This document shows, piece after piece, positions 32,979 to 44,399 of a stretch of 64,000 nt of DNA (positions are counted from its first letter, which is position 1; every line of letters starts with the position of its first letter). Position numbers and translations under genes: made by a program. A model generated the notes under the pieces. That model was not told the origin of the DNA and searched no databases. It saw nothing but the letters and a program-made list of their open reading frames with translations. Source of the stretch: Hsuehochloa calcarea (Eukaryota > Streptophyta > Magnoliopsida > Poales > Poaceae); assembly GCA_036346395.1 (NCBI GenBank), contig CM070596.1, positions 4,340,001 through 4,404,000 on the forward strand, given 5' to 3'.

Positions 32979-35900
32979 ATGAGCGGCCACCACGACGCCA
33001 AGCCCTGCCAGCCCCGCCGCGGCAAGGAGCGCCCCCCGCCGCTGCAGCCGGCGGCGGCCGAGGCTGAGGCGATGGAGCAGTACGAGTCGCAGCAGGAGCA
33101 CGAGGAGGGTGAGGAAGACGGGGAGGAGGAGCACGAGCACGAGGGTGGCACCGAGGAGGCTGTCCCGATGGACGCGGATGTGGCCGCCGCGGCGGCGGAC
33201 GCGCACGGGGCGATGGTGCCGGCCGCCGCCGCGGAGGCAAGGGGCGTGCCGCACGTCGGGTCGAACACGCTCACGCTGTCGTTCCAGGGCGAGGTGTACG
33301 TCTTCGAGTCCGTGCCTGTCGAGAAGGTGCTGCGCCTCTGATCCTTCCCTGCAAAATTCAGAATTTGCCCTTTTGCCTGTCCTGTGTGCTTTGATGGGAT
33401 GGAATTGCACGGTAACGCGGCAGGGAGTTTGAATTGCTCTTTTTGGCAGGTGCAAGCGGTGCTCTTATTGCTTGGAGGAAAGGAGCTCGCACCGGGATTG
33501 GGCTCGGTGCCGTCGTCTTCGGCATCATACAGTAAGGTTGAAGAAAACCCTTTTCTACTCCTAACGTGTCTCACGTACGTATAGTATCCACAAATTCAAG
33601 TTAACTTGACACCTGCGTAGCGCCCTCACTGCTACTTCTCTCATTAAGCTGCTAATCAAAGATGAATTAATTAGAAGAGCTTTCTCATCAAAGAAAAAAG
33701 AAACTCGTAAACTCGGGCCTTCATCCGTAGGGCAAGAATCGGTTTCACTGCTGGTCTATAAATCAGACCAGGGAGTCCTCACTTGGTGAACTCTAGGTCT
33801 CTAGCATTTATCTGTTGAGAAAATTTCAAATTGTTTGGTGCTGACCTGCTGATGCTGCTGTGTGTATTCTCTAATACAGAGGTTGAATTTTCCACACCGC
33901 GTGGCATCGCTGATGAGGTTCCGGGAAAAGCGGAAAGAGAGGAATTTTGATAAGAAGACCCGGTATACTGTTCGGAAGGAAGTTGCACTTAGGTCGGTGT
34001 TAGTTTGTTAAGAAGTTGTAATAGTACATTTTGAAGTATAAGGCCTTTGTATTTTCTGTGTCATGACGCTATACTTGCTTTCTTTACATTTGCAGGATGC
34101 AGCGCAATAAAGGTCAGTTTACATCATCAAAATCAAAGGCAGAAGAAGCCACACCCACTGTGACTAGCTCAGATGGTTCGCCAAATTGGGGTGCAGTGGA
34201 AGGTCTACCTCCATCTGCTTCTGAGTAAGTGAACTGTTGTACTGTTTATATGTTTGACACTGCCCAAATTAGAAATCCCAGCCGGTTTTCTCGGGTTTTG
34301 CTAATTCAAATTTTAAATTTCAAATTTCGAAATTCGGCTAGTTTTTAATCAAATTCAAACGATTTTTATCTGTTTTTTCCCCCGGTTTGAACGTTACCGT
34401 TCCCGGCCGGCCGGCGGGAAATGGGCCAGTACCGGTTTTTGGTTCCTACTTACTGACATGCGTCACACATTGTTTACTAAGTCTAGTTCTTCCATCTCAC
34501 ACTGATTCTTGCTATTTCGCTGCTGTTGATAAAAAAATAGTTGGTTTTGGTTGAATTATTTGCGGTCACTGGGTGACAATAGATGCTTCCTGCACACTTG
34601 TTCTTTGCACATGATGACTTTTATTTGTCACCACAGCTTGCTTCAGAATATGAAACGGTAGCAGTTTTTATTTTGAAACATTGTCCCTTTTACATATGTT
34701 TCAGATGTCATCATTGTGGTATTAGTGCATCATTGACGCCTATGATGCGTCGAGGACCAGATGGACCAAGAATGTTGTGCAATGCATGTGGACTCATGTG
34801 GGCAAACAAGGTACTTAAATTCTTGATGATATTATGTTAGTATATTTCTAGATCTTAGTGCTAGAAGCAACATCTAGGCAGGCTGTGTTGTTGCATAACC
34901 TATGTTGGAAAGAGGTCCTGCCTCCTTTAACATTCATAATGAACAATCCTTTGGTTGTCTAGGGCCCCGGCTGTTATAAAATAGTTTGCTGTACCATGTA
35001 CTATGTTAGATGAAGTTATGATCTTCTGGTATAATGGTTTTTTTACTCTGCTGGCACCAATGTATTGTTTTCCCCCCTCGGATATTAAGTGATAAAATAT
35101 AGGTTGTGAATAATTTGTTCTCAGTTATAATCTGGTTTTTAGTTTGAGCTATTGCTCTCAGCTTTAGTAGGGACTTTTTTTTAAGGATATTTTCATGATC
35201 TTTTGAGTGAAGTGTCCAATGCATCCCTCATCTTAGCTCACCTCCACTTCCCATCTTGAAACACCAAGTAAATGGTCATGAAAATTGAAACATTGCCCCA
35301 AAAACTTCCATTTGCCTAGTAGTTGGGTTTTGAAGTTTCAAGTCCTTGGCTCGCAGATGAGTGATGTTGTTGTATTTAGCATTGGGAAGGGTTGTCGGAT
35401 TCACATTGTGCAAAAATATTTTCTGTTGTATATATTACATTTTTCACAGGGTATAGGGTTAGTACTACACTATTAACTTTGTATTCGCATGTTGTGATGC
35501 TATTGAATATTCTCTCCTCCAACGAGTTTTCCCTTCTTAGGGTATGATGAGAGACTTATCGAAAGCTCCTACTGTGCCTCTGCAAGTTGTGCCATCAGCA
35601 ACCAAGGATGTAAGTCACTAAGTCTGCGCTTGTATTAGCTTGACAGCCTAACTTGTCAGGTAACATAGCAGTTCATTCAGCATTATTGGATTACAAATTT
35701 GATCTAAACAATTACCTTTCTCATCTTTTCCTAACCTGAAATTAGAGTATTGTAAAACCATAATCTTCAAACCAGAGTAGCGTAAAATCATTGTCTAGTC
35801 CTATTGCATTTAATTACAACAAATTTACTTGCCCCCCTTTGTACTGGCATTAGAGTACTAGATAGACACATGGACTGCTGAAATGTATGCACAGGATTTT

Positions 35901-36126
35901 TCCGTTGTATTTTCTTTTTGAATGAGGTTGTATGAGGACTTTGTGGCTAGGTTTGTAAGTACAGTAAAGATTAGTAGAGCTGTAAATTTTGAACTGGTTC
36001 AGTAATCTCAATACTCGTGCCCTGCAGCAGAATGGAATTGCTGAAGCACCAGGTGGTGAGCAGCAAAATCCTGCAGCAGCATCTGCTCCTGCTCCTGCTG
36101 CTAATGGCCATGTAGTCATGAGGTAA
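32979..36126 (+). CDS. TIFY-CCT-GATA transcription factor (class C GATA, ZIM/ZML type)
   Basis: Seven exons with matching phases: 32979-33326, 33450-33536, 33880-33992, 34096-34224, 34705-34810, 35541-35609, 36028-36126; 316 aa. Domains in order: an acidic Glu/His-rich N-terminus; a TIFY domain (TLSFQGEVYVF, about residues 98-108, continuing QAVLLLLGG); a CCT motif (RFREKRKERNFDKKTRYTVR, continuing KEVALRMQRNKGQF); and a GATA zinc finger CHHC-x20-CNAC (residues about 227-255) with the x20 spacing typical of this plant class. Family members bind GATC/GATA-type sites in the nucleus and interact through TIFY; light and hydrogen-peroxide responses are known in some. The frame and splice sites are intact. 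The last intron ends GCAGCAG, a NAGNAG acceptor that could include or omit one Gln. A hAT-like MITE fragment sits in intron 4. Confidence 0.93.
34258..34445. mobile_element. hAT-related non-autonomous fragment in intron 4 of the GATA gene
   Basis: The segment contains AAATTAGAAATCCCAGCCGG at the left and CCCGGCCGGCCGGCGGGAAA with ACCGGTTTTTGG at the right, the same CCGG/CCGGT-rich composition as the termini of the hAT at 58589-62023. Ends and target duplication are not certain. Confidence 0.4.
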
Positions 36127-36930
36127 GTGGTGCTTCAGAGGAGGATGCTGCATTTCTTCATGGAGTTGTTTGTCTGGAAGTCAAACTGGCTGCATTAGAG
36201 CTGTAGATTTGAGATGTGTGCTGCAATGTCTGTCTCTCGGAGCCATGCTTGCTGCCATCATGTTTTTATTGAGTGTATTTCTTGTTGTGGCAAATGATAA
36301 CGGGCGGAGTTCGGCACGACATTTTACTTATCGGATGTGACCTTTTACAAATGTTACTGAGTGGATTATTTTCACATAGCAACATTGTCTCATTGTTTTT
36401 CATGTTAGATTTGCGGATGCCTATGAGTTATGACATGCCTGTTTTATGCTGTTGCCTCTGGATCATGTACCATTGGCATTGCAAGTTGCAAACCCGTTTG
36501 ACAGCTCTTGGGTGGTTGTACTGATTTCTTTGTTTGCTCTCGTGGCCGTCACCTTCTTCTGTGCTACTCTTATTATCTCTCGTATAGTCAGTCATACGCC
36601 CTCGTCTTACTTCCATTGATTTAGCAGCTGGTGAATGGTGATCTATACGGGGAGAATTTCTAGTGCTTCTGCTGTGACGATTGGGCTGGGCATCAGTTTA
36701 CCTTATTTGTATATATGCATGCAGCATGCTGCCGCCTTTTGTTTCCATTGCCTTTTCCTCTCAGCCTTCTCTATATGGTGGGTTCGCATGCAGTTACGTA
36801 TGATGGTTAATTACCCCTTAACTAAAAACACCCAGTTCGTTTACCGTCCGATCAGAGTTTGACAGCGCAGATCGGGTGACATTGCACAAGCACCACTAGA
36901 CACTAGTCTAGTCTGATATGTGCACGTCTG
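36127..36930. other. 3' UTR of the GATA gene and intergenic DNA
   Basis: T-rich sequence follows the stop; short ORFs have no domain. The long-TIR element begins at about 36931. Confidence 0.4.
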
Positions 36931-37757
36931 GACAAATTTAGCCCTATTGCGCAATAAAAATTTTAAAAATAGTTCTGATAATTTTAAAATTCCAAAAATA
37001 GCCCTCCCCCCGTAGTACTAGCTGCCGTCCCAGACGGCAGCAACCTGGGACGGCAGCAGGCGGCAGCTTGGTGCTACCCCACGTGGGCAAAAAAAAAATT
37101 ATTATTTTTTCAAAATATTAATTAATAATATTTATTGGACGATTTTTTAAATATGCCAAATGAGCTCAAAAAAATTATAAAATTTTTTGTGGAGCCTCCT
37201 GGTATAGTTTTTATGATTGTGTAATTTTTTTGAAATTTTATGCATTCATTTTTTTCTGTAAAATTCTTTAAAGTCTAATGTTTGTAGGAATTTTCTAATA
37301 TAGCAAATGAGGTCCAAACATTATGAATTTTTTTTCCATACTCCCTACAAAGTGGACTTAATTGTGTAAATTTTACAAAATTTTATATGCTCTGAAATTA
37401 TCTCGACAAATTCAGGGTTTATGTCTCAAAAATTAGGACGAGACGTTTCGGAAATTAGGGTTTCGTGATTTCATGTGACTTGAAATGTGCGAAGTTTGGT
37501 ACGACATGGCTACTCTTGGCCGCTATGGTTCTTGATCACATTTCTTCTGTGAAAGTAGAGTACGGAAAAGCGAGTACGAAATTAACTTAACTAAAAGGGC
37601 GAGAACGCGTTGCGATTACGGAGAAACCCTAAAACATAGTAGAATCGAGCACCGATGTGAAAAGACATACTTTGATGGCTCAATGGAGGCACAAAGACTG
37701 AACTACATTGCGGCCGCGTGCGGACAAAAGCACGTTACATGTGATCACATGGCATGA
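36931..37757 (+). repeat. Left 0.83-kb terminal inverted repeat
   Basis: See the parent element. Near its outer end lies a perfect hairpin, GCTGCCGTC-CCA-GACGGCAGC (37021-37041). The inner end carries repeated CACGTTACATGTG-type words (37731-37815). Confidence 0.8.
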
Positions 37758-38186
37758 TGGTCGTGGGAGCACTTTACATGTGGTCAAAACACGTTACATG
37801 TGGTCACATGGCACGGCTGGTGCGGAAGCACGGAAGCCGATCGAAAGTGCTCCCACGAGTACGCCTGCTACGATTATGGTCGTGGGAGCACTTTCCGGTC
37901 GGCCGACCGCATTCGCGACCGCGGCACCCTTACCAGTGACCACCGAGCCTTACGGGAACAACTGCGGGGACGACCCCATCGACGGCCTACGATAGGAACA
38001 CATTGGACACGTGCTACCCTAGTGGGCTAGGAGAGATCGAGGCGCGTATACCCATAGTTCCATAACCTTTTCGAGACTCTCCACGAGGGGACAACACTCT
38101 GCTGCAACCATCGTCATCACGGAGGGAGGCGCAGGACTGGACTTCCTCGCACGGCGTTCAATCACACCTACAGGAGCGCGACCAGT

Positions 38187-38517
38187 GGTTCGGCGACACG
38201 TACGGAGGGTACACCGCAAAGACTACGGCTCAAACCGCCAGAGGATCCTCGTCAATACAACAGCCTACTCAGGTACACGTGAAGGTACTTACACCGATTT
38301 TTCCGTCGCTCAAAACCAATGACTAACTCACCCTATACGCTTCCCGCAGGAAGAGCACCAGTGGGTTGACGACATGCTCAGGCCTCAGCCGAACCGCCAC
38401 AATGAGATCACCCCAGATTCGCCTCCCAAACAGGGCCCCTACTACGGCCTTCGAGACGTACGCCACTCCCCGGACAGGTTCACATTTGAAAGATCTAGAC
38501 CCGCCATTACGAGTTAA
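38187..38517 (+). pseudogene. C-terminal exons of an element-borne gene, possibly PMD/MAIL-like
   Basis: Two segments join across a clean GT-AG intron (38273-38349): DTYGGYTAKTTAQTARGSSS then EEHQWVDDMLRPQPNRHNEI, continuing TPDSPPKQGPYYGLRDVRHS. The Gly/Ser/Gln-rich tail with a basic RDVRHSPDRFTF ending resembles the C-terminal tails of plant mobile domain proteins, which are often carried by TIR elements. No PMD core is seen, so this is low-confidence. A solo LTR at 38518 truncates the frame. Confidence 0.3.
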
Positions 38518-40719
38518 TGGATTGTTTTGGTGATTAATGACAAATCCAAATATGAGACTAACTCTCTTGTCAAGTATTATCTTTGTGTAGTCTCATTTGG
38601 ATATAAAGGTGAAATACAACGAGGTATGCAATCGACATCTCAATCTTATATATTGTTGCATTCCTCGGATCCAAAATATAGGATTGAACTCAACCATAAG
38701 TCAAACTTGAATATGTGCATATGATCTTATTACACATTTGTGTATGCACACATTTAGGGGGAGTTTTATTCTATACTTTGTGGTTTTATTAGTATTGATC
38801 CATATTCCATTCTTCACATATATTTGGGATCTTTACTTTGAAACAAATCCGTTTGAGTATACAAAACTTGTGTAGTTCTTGTATACTCATGTGCGTCATC
38901 AAGCTTCAAGAAGATGCAAGGCAAAGGTATGACTAGCTCGGGCTAAGGATGTGTTCCTAGTCTTTTACCGGTCTCGGTGTTTGGTTGATAGACCGGATTG
39001 CTAGTATAGGATTACCGTACTATTAAGAGGGGTCTTGACTAGTAGCATGAGTTAGTCATGTGTTGATAGCTCATTGTGTTTTCTCTAGCTCATCTATGCA
39101 TGGAGCTATTATTTGCGAATGTGTTTTGCAAATAGCCGAGGCTCATGCATTTAATCTTTGTAGCATGTGACTATACTTTGCAAATGTGTTTTGCAAATGG
39201 TTGAAGTCCATGCGCCTTAGCCTTGTAGCATGATGCTGTTATTTACGAATGTGTTTTGCAAATAGTTGATGCTCATGTTTGATTTCTTGTAGCATGTGAC
39301 TTAAGTTTGCAAATGTGTTTTGCAAATGGTGTAAGTCCATGTACCTTTTTCCTTGTGGCATGATTCTAAAAGTTTGCAAATGTGTTTTGCAACTTGCTAG
39401 GAATCTTGCTATTGATCCTTGTTGGCATGGCTTGTCAATTGGCAAATGTATTTTGCAATTGAAGTTGTTGAAAAAGCTATTGCTGTGCTATGTCAGGATA
39501 ATCGGAAGTTCCGGAATTGTATGTGCGGAAGTTCCGATTATCGGACGCTCCGGAATCTCGGCGGAACGTTTTTTCCAGAGAGCGCCCTTTTTAGGGACTT
39601 AGCCGATTTCTTGAAGTGCGAAAGTTCCGCCATGATACGAGCGGAAGTTCCGATTATCGGTTGCTCAGAAATTCTTGCGGAACGTTTTTTCCAGAGAAGT
39701 ACCATTTTGGGACTTAGCCAAAATTTGGATGTGCGGTAGTTCCGCTATGTGTTGTGCGGAACTTCCGAAGATCGGAACTGGAACTTCCGCAACTTGGTTG
39801 GCGGTAGTTCCGCTCTAAAAATCAAACGGCTAGTTTCTCGTCTGACATAGCCGTTGCTGTGCTTTTCGCTGAGGTGCGGAAGTTCCGAACTTTGAACGGC
39901 GGAACTTCCGATTTCCCTGATTTTTCAGGGGTTTGTCTCCCAACGGCTAGTTTTTGTGTGTGGGCTATATATAGCCACCTTGGCTTGATTAGAGAGGTGG
40001 TCAAAAGCGATTATGAAGTGATATACTCATTCTTTGAGCTAAGAGCAAGCCTCTATTCTCTTTTGTGCATGTGTTGCACTTGTTGAGATTAGAGAGTAAA
40101 CCCTAAGTGCATGTGTTGCCTTAGGTAGTGGATTGTGTATCCACGTGAGCGTTGACACTTGATTAGTTCAAGTGAAAGTTTGGATTCGTTACTCTTGGTG
40201 TTTGCCGACACCTAGACGGCGTGGAGGCGTCGTGCGCGGTGATCTTCTCAAGAAGCTTGTGAGAAGACCCGACGTATTTGTGAGTGGTGTGGTGCTCGCC
40301 ATCTCCGGAGTGGAGGAATAGCAACCCTAGTGGAGCAGGTGTTGGTTCGGTTTGGAACCGGTCCAAGTGTTGGACTTACCTCGGAGGTGTTAGCTTAATT
40401 AGTGGAACCGGTCCAACGTGGTTGGGCTTACCTCAACGTGGATTAGGGGAGACCGGTAAGTCTCCGAACACCACGGTAAAAACATAATTGTGTCCATCTT
40501 GTTTTTACTTGTGCTTTACTTTGAGCAATTTACATTACATGCTTTAATTGCTCATATATCATTGTATGATTGCTCTCTTGTATTGTCGGTGCACTTAGTT
40601 GAGCCTAGTTGATTTAGGTTTTAATTGTGCAAAACCAATTCGCTATTAGCTTCCGTGATTTATATATTGGTTTAGCGCGAAGATTTTTAAAACCGCCTAT
40701 TCACCCCTCTAGTCGGCCA
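38518..40719 (+). mobile_element. Solo LTR, SIRE/Maximus-like copia type
   Basis: The segment begins TGGATTGTTTTGGTGATTAA and ends CACCCCTCTAGTCGGCCA, the characteristic LTR start and end of this large-LTR copia lineage. It is about 2.2 kb with no gag-pol next to it, hence a solo LTR. Inside: a tandem array of TTTGCAAATGTGTTTTGC-containing units, many GCGGAAGTTCCG palindromes (39500-39900), and a perfect palindromic TATA box GGCTATATATAGCC (39963-39976), probably the LTR promoter. A 5-bp target duplication was not identified. Confidence 0.7.
39107..39400 (+). repeat. Tandem array of about 64-bp units in the solo LTR
   Basis: Five to six diverged units share (T)TTGCAAATGTGTTTTGCAA with a TAGCATG-containing spacer. 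The period alternates slightly, so the array is old. Confidence 0.65.
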
Positions 40720-41123
40720 CCTCGACCTTACAACATTCCTCGAGGATCAACTACGTCGTCCGACAAGTTTACACGACGATGCGCCTAACTAATTTCATGG
40801 CCGTAAAACTTGTTATGTAATGCCATTGTGCATCCCACCTTTCGATTTATGTAATGTCCCCGTATGCTACGACTATGAGATTTATGTACACAAAATGTTC
40901 TCCAAATATTTAGTACTAACAACAATTGTACCTCCCAATTTTAACTTACTAAACCTTAAAGACATAACGCAATGTCGCCCCACGATACCTCCTACTCGCT
41001 ACCTCATGGACGCGAATTTTCTTCAACCAAATTACAATTTACCCATGAGCTATATATATGCATGATTTGGTCGCCATTCCACTCACTCTTGATTCCTCTT
41101 CTCCTTCCTTCCATCTTAAACGG

Positions 41124-41634
41124 ATGTCTACGGCCTCATCAAACTTTCGAGTGACCGAGCAATTAGAAGCAAGATTACAAAGACTTGGATTGCCCTCGTC
41201 GCAGGGATCCGGTGAATGTGTTCACCTCCCATACGCCAACGAATCCATCCCGAGTATTCATGAAGTGTTCGAATCTTACGGTAACTTATGTCTGATCATC
41301 CCCAATGAACTTCTTTCCAAACATCATTTTTTTTCACTTGCAGTTCCAATTATTTTTACAGAACACAACATGCCGGTTCTGGCTGTGGGCTGATGAAGCT
41401 GTGCCAGAGGTTCGAGGTATTACAATGCAAATTGCAGCCTTGCAAGAGGACACACGTCGTGTGGCTGCATTTCGTCAAGTGCCTCGACCATCGGATCAAC
41501 CGACGGAAAATAAAGATAATGTTCTTAAAAGACTGGATGAAATGATGGAAAGGGTTGAGAAATCGCTACAAAAATTAGTTAACATGGCTAGTTTGGTAAT
41601 TTTTCTTCTATTATTTCTTGTTCTTGCTAAGTAG
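41124..41634 (+). CDS. Element-borne GRF-type protein with coiled coil and C-terminal membrane anchor
   Basis: A 5' segment from ATG 41124 reads MSTASSNFRVTEQLEARLQR, then GLPSSQGSGECVHLPYANES. After an AG acceptor at 41359-41360 the next segment reads NTTCRFWLWADEAVPEVRGI, then a heptad-rich helix (NVLKRLDEMMERVEKSLQKL) and a C-terminal hydrophobic segment SLVIFLLLFLVLAK before the stop. CRFWLWADE is the second half of a GRF zinc finger; the CxC half is not seen between the two segments, and no donor in the right phase was found, so this copy is probably incomplete. GRF finger + coiled coil + terminal membrane anchor is the layout of small plant proteins such as the uncharacterised At4g04775 type. 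Molecular function unknown. It lies inside the long-TIR element. Confidence 0.55.
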
Positions 41635-41799
41635 AAGTTCAGTTTTAATAAGATTGTAATATCCACTCTTTATCTATGCATCCCTGCACTACGTGATATA
41701 TGCCTTTACGGCGTTGTTGTATTAGTTTGTATCATGTATGCATCTATCTAATTCTGTTGTGAACACTTTGCGTGTGAATTAATCAAACAGTAATTTCTA

Positions 41800-42170
41800 A
41801 ATCAGCGCGGAACCACCACCATCTACTTAGCGGTACTTCCGATTATCGGAAGTACCGCAAATTTCTTGCGGTGCTACCGCTCTTAAATGAAGCGCAAAAA
41901 GACCATCTCTGAAAAAATGTTCCGCACGAAAATTTGAACTTCCGCGGTGCAGGAGTTCCGCTCCCAACATGGCGGTAAGAACCACGCTTGTAGAAAATCA
42001 GCTAAGTCCCAAAAGGGTGCTCTTTGGAAAATAAAATGTTCCGCGGGATTTTCGAAAGTTCTGCCGAGAGGTAGTTCCGCACTTATATCGTCGGAACTAC
42101 CAATCAACCTAACAAAGCAGCAGATGGCTTTCAAAATAAATTCAATTGCAAAACAAATTTACGAACTTAA
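41800..42170 (-). repeat. Inverted fragment related to the solo LTR
   Basis: The reverse complement of this segment matches about 39440-39800 of the solo LTR, sharing GGAAGTTCCG-type words, CCAAAATGG/TTTGGGACTTAGC and TTTGCAATTGAA. It lies in opposite orientation to the solo LTR, 1.1 kb away. Confidence 0.6.
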
Positions 42171-42700
42171 GTGACAACACACTGCCTCGCCAGCTTTTCA
42201 GACCGAAATGACAGCACTCTGCAGAGTAAGACGTGACAACACACTGCCTCGCCAGCTTTTCAGATCGAAATGATAGCACTCTGCAGAGTAAGACGTGATA
42301 ACACACTGCCTCGTCAGCTTTTCAGACCGAAATGACAGCACTCTGCAGAGTAAGACGTGATAACACACTGCCTCGCCAGCTTTTCAGACCGAAATGACAG
42401 CACTCTGCAGAGTAAGACGTGACAACACACTACCGCACCAGCTTTTCAGACCGAAATGACAGCACTCTGCAGAGTAAGACTTGACAACACACTGCCTCGT
42501 CAGCTTTTCAGACCGAAATGACAGCACTCTGCAGAGTAAGACGTGACAACACACTGTAAACCAGGACGAGAGAGGACTCTGCAAAGCAAAACGTGACAAC
42601 ACTCTGCCTCCCGAGCTTTTCCTACCGAAAATACAGCACTCCAAAAAATGGGACATGACTACTCTCTGCAGAAAGATTAGACAACACTCTGCCAACCACG
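42171..42700 (+). repeat. 62-bp minisatellite upstream of the accessory gene
   Basis: Six full units of 62 bp (starts at 42171, 42233, 42295, 42357, 42419, 42481) are followed by two to three diverged partial units to about 42700. Each unit reads GTGACAACACACTGCCTCGC, then a middle part ending CACTCTGCAGAGTAAGAC, and contains the 10-bp palindrome CTCTGCAGAG. Units differ by a few substitutions. There are no unique spacers, so it is not CRISPR-like. The array ends just before a TATA box, suggesting promoter-proximal repeats. Confidence 0.9.
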
Positions 42701-42716
42701 TCATGCCAACCCTCTG

Positions 42717-42728
42717 GCTTATAAAAGG
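42717..42728 (+). promoter_or_regulatory. TATA box of the third element-borne gene
   Basis: GCTTATAAAAGG lies immediately after the 62-bp repeat array and about 80 bp before the ATG at 42804, a normal plant core-promoter geometry. Confidence 0.6.
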
Positions 42729-42803
42729 AGGTGCAAGTCATCTACGAGAGAAAATCACACAACCAAACCAAATACTACACCAGAGCTTGCTTCACCACGC
42801 GGG

Positions 42804-43535
42804 ATGGACAACCTCAAGAAGCAATGGGACGAGATCCGTGATCTAGCAAGGGCTTCAACAAAGACGGCCGAACAACCTAGGGTCTGCTGAGGTCGGTCCG
42901 CAAGAGCGACTTGCCGGGATGGCGCTCTCCGCGATGAAGCCCTCATAGCAAAGAAACCCCGCCGTAACGCTCCAAACGAGCCTTCGCGCAACACCCGCCA
43001 GAGGGGAGACGCCCCTCTGTTGGTGCAGGACACATGCAAGTTCTTCAAATCCAAGCACCACCACCGACATGTGTTATCGGGTTGTCCTAACTACTCCTCC
43101 GACTATCCCGACCGGTTGGGATACGAGCACCATATCGGCGGTAAGGAGTACTTACAAGAATTTATCGCACCAATTCTCTTCAGAGTACGCACTAACAATC
43201 TCTCCCGCTCACCCGTAGTCCCCGGAGCCGCTATGTAGCTTCCGCAAGTGGATCGACCTAGAGATCCACCCACACGACCGATGGCGCACCGACCGAGGTG
43301 GAATGCCGAAAGGGGACGCGAGATCCGGGAGGAGGATCGTCGGACTGAAGAGCACAACGAGCGTATCCGCCGGGAGACTCAGGCCCATCTCGAGGCGTGC
43401 AGGCGTAGGGAGCGCAAGGCACGCGAGAGGGAGCGCGAGAAAAAGCGGGAAATGGCGGCCGAGGCCAGGGCGGCAGGCGAGGAGTACAATGCCGAGCTCG
43501 CAAGAAAGGGCAAATGGCCCCGGTCCACGCAGTAG
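42804..43535 (+). pseudogene. Element-borne charged coiled-coil protein ending KWPRSTQ
   Basis: ATG 42804 opens MDNLKKQWDEIRDLARASTK and stops at TGA 42888; coding potential then continues in other frames: LVQDTCKFFKSKHHHRHVLS, YEHHIGGKEYLQEFIAP, CSFRKWIDLEIHPHDRW, and finally a long Arg/Glu helix (REIREEDRRTEEHNERIRRE ... EEYNAELARKGKWPRSTQ, stop at 43535). Cys/His-bearing segments followed by a highly charged helix ending in KG-KWPRSTQ resemble small proteins of unknown function that I recall next to grass MULEs. Frame breaks may be introns (GT-AG near 43186-43216) or mutations. Promoter elements immediately upstream suggest it was once expressed. Confidence 0.5.
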
Positions 43536-43676
43536 GTCGGGCTAGTCCGTAGTAGTCCCCCTCCTATTCGCCATGTTTTAACTATCCCCTAAAGGCATGC
43601 GTACTTACAAGGTCCGGAAGCTCGTGTCACAAGTTACCGTAGTAGTAGCGCCCATGGTAAAGAAATTAGCCGAACC

Positions 43677-44399
43677 ATCATGCCATGTGATCACATGTAA
43701 CGTGCTTTTGTCCGCACGCGGGCTGCAATGTAGTTCTGGTGTTGTGCCTCCGCTGAGCCATCAAAGTATGCCTTTTCACATCCAGATCGATTCTCGCTAT
43801 GTTTTAGGTTTCTCCGTAATCGCAACGTTCTCACCCTTTTAGTTAAGTTAATTTACAGACTCGCTTTTCGTACTCTACTTTCACGTAAGAAATGTGATCA
43901 AGAACCATAGCGCCAAGAGTAGTCATGTCGCATCAAACTTCGCACATTTCAAGTCACATGAAATCATGAAACCCTAATTTCAAACGCCTCGCCCTAATTT
44001 TGAGACATAAACCCTGAATTTGTCGAGATAATTTCAGAGCATATAAAATTTTGTAAAATTTACACAATAAAGTCCACTGTGTAGGGAGTATGGAAAAAAA
44101 AATTAATAATGTTTGGACCTCATTTGCTATATTAGAAAATTCCTACAAACATTAGACTTTAAAGAATTTTGCAGAAAAAAAAGAATGCATAAAATTTCAA
44201 AAAAATTACACAAGCATAAAAACTATGCCAGGAGGCTCCACAAAAAAAGTTCATAATTTTTTGAGCTCATTTGGCATATTTAAAAAATCGTCCAACAAAT
44301 ATTATTAATTATTTTTTTTTAAAAAAAAATAATTTTTTTTGCCCACGTGGGGCAGCACCAAGGTGCTGCCGTCCCCGACGGCAGCTAGTACCACGGGGG
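43677..44399 (-). repeat. Right terminal inverted repeat, inner part
   Basis: Inverted match to 37020-37757. The hairpin GCTGCCGTC-CCC-GACGGCAGC is at 44365-44385. The last 80 bases of this TIR lie beyond the hAT at 49141-49220. Confidence 0.8.

Noticed and set aside
32527..33574. Minus-strand ORFs of 187-237 codons across GATA exon 1
   Set aside because: Shadows of the GC-rich plus-strand exon and its leader.
42171..42700. CRISPR-like array
   Set aside because: Units are contiguous 62-bp tandem repeats with no unique spacers, in plant nuclear DNA.
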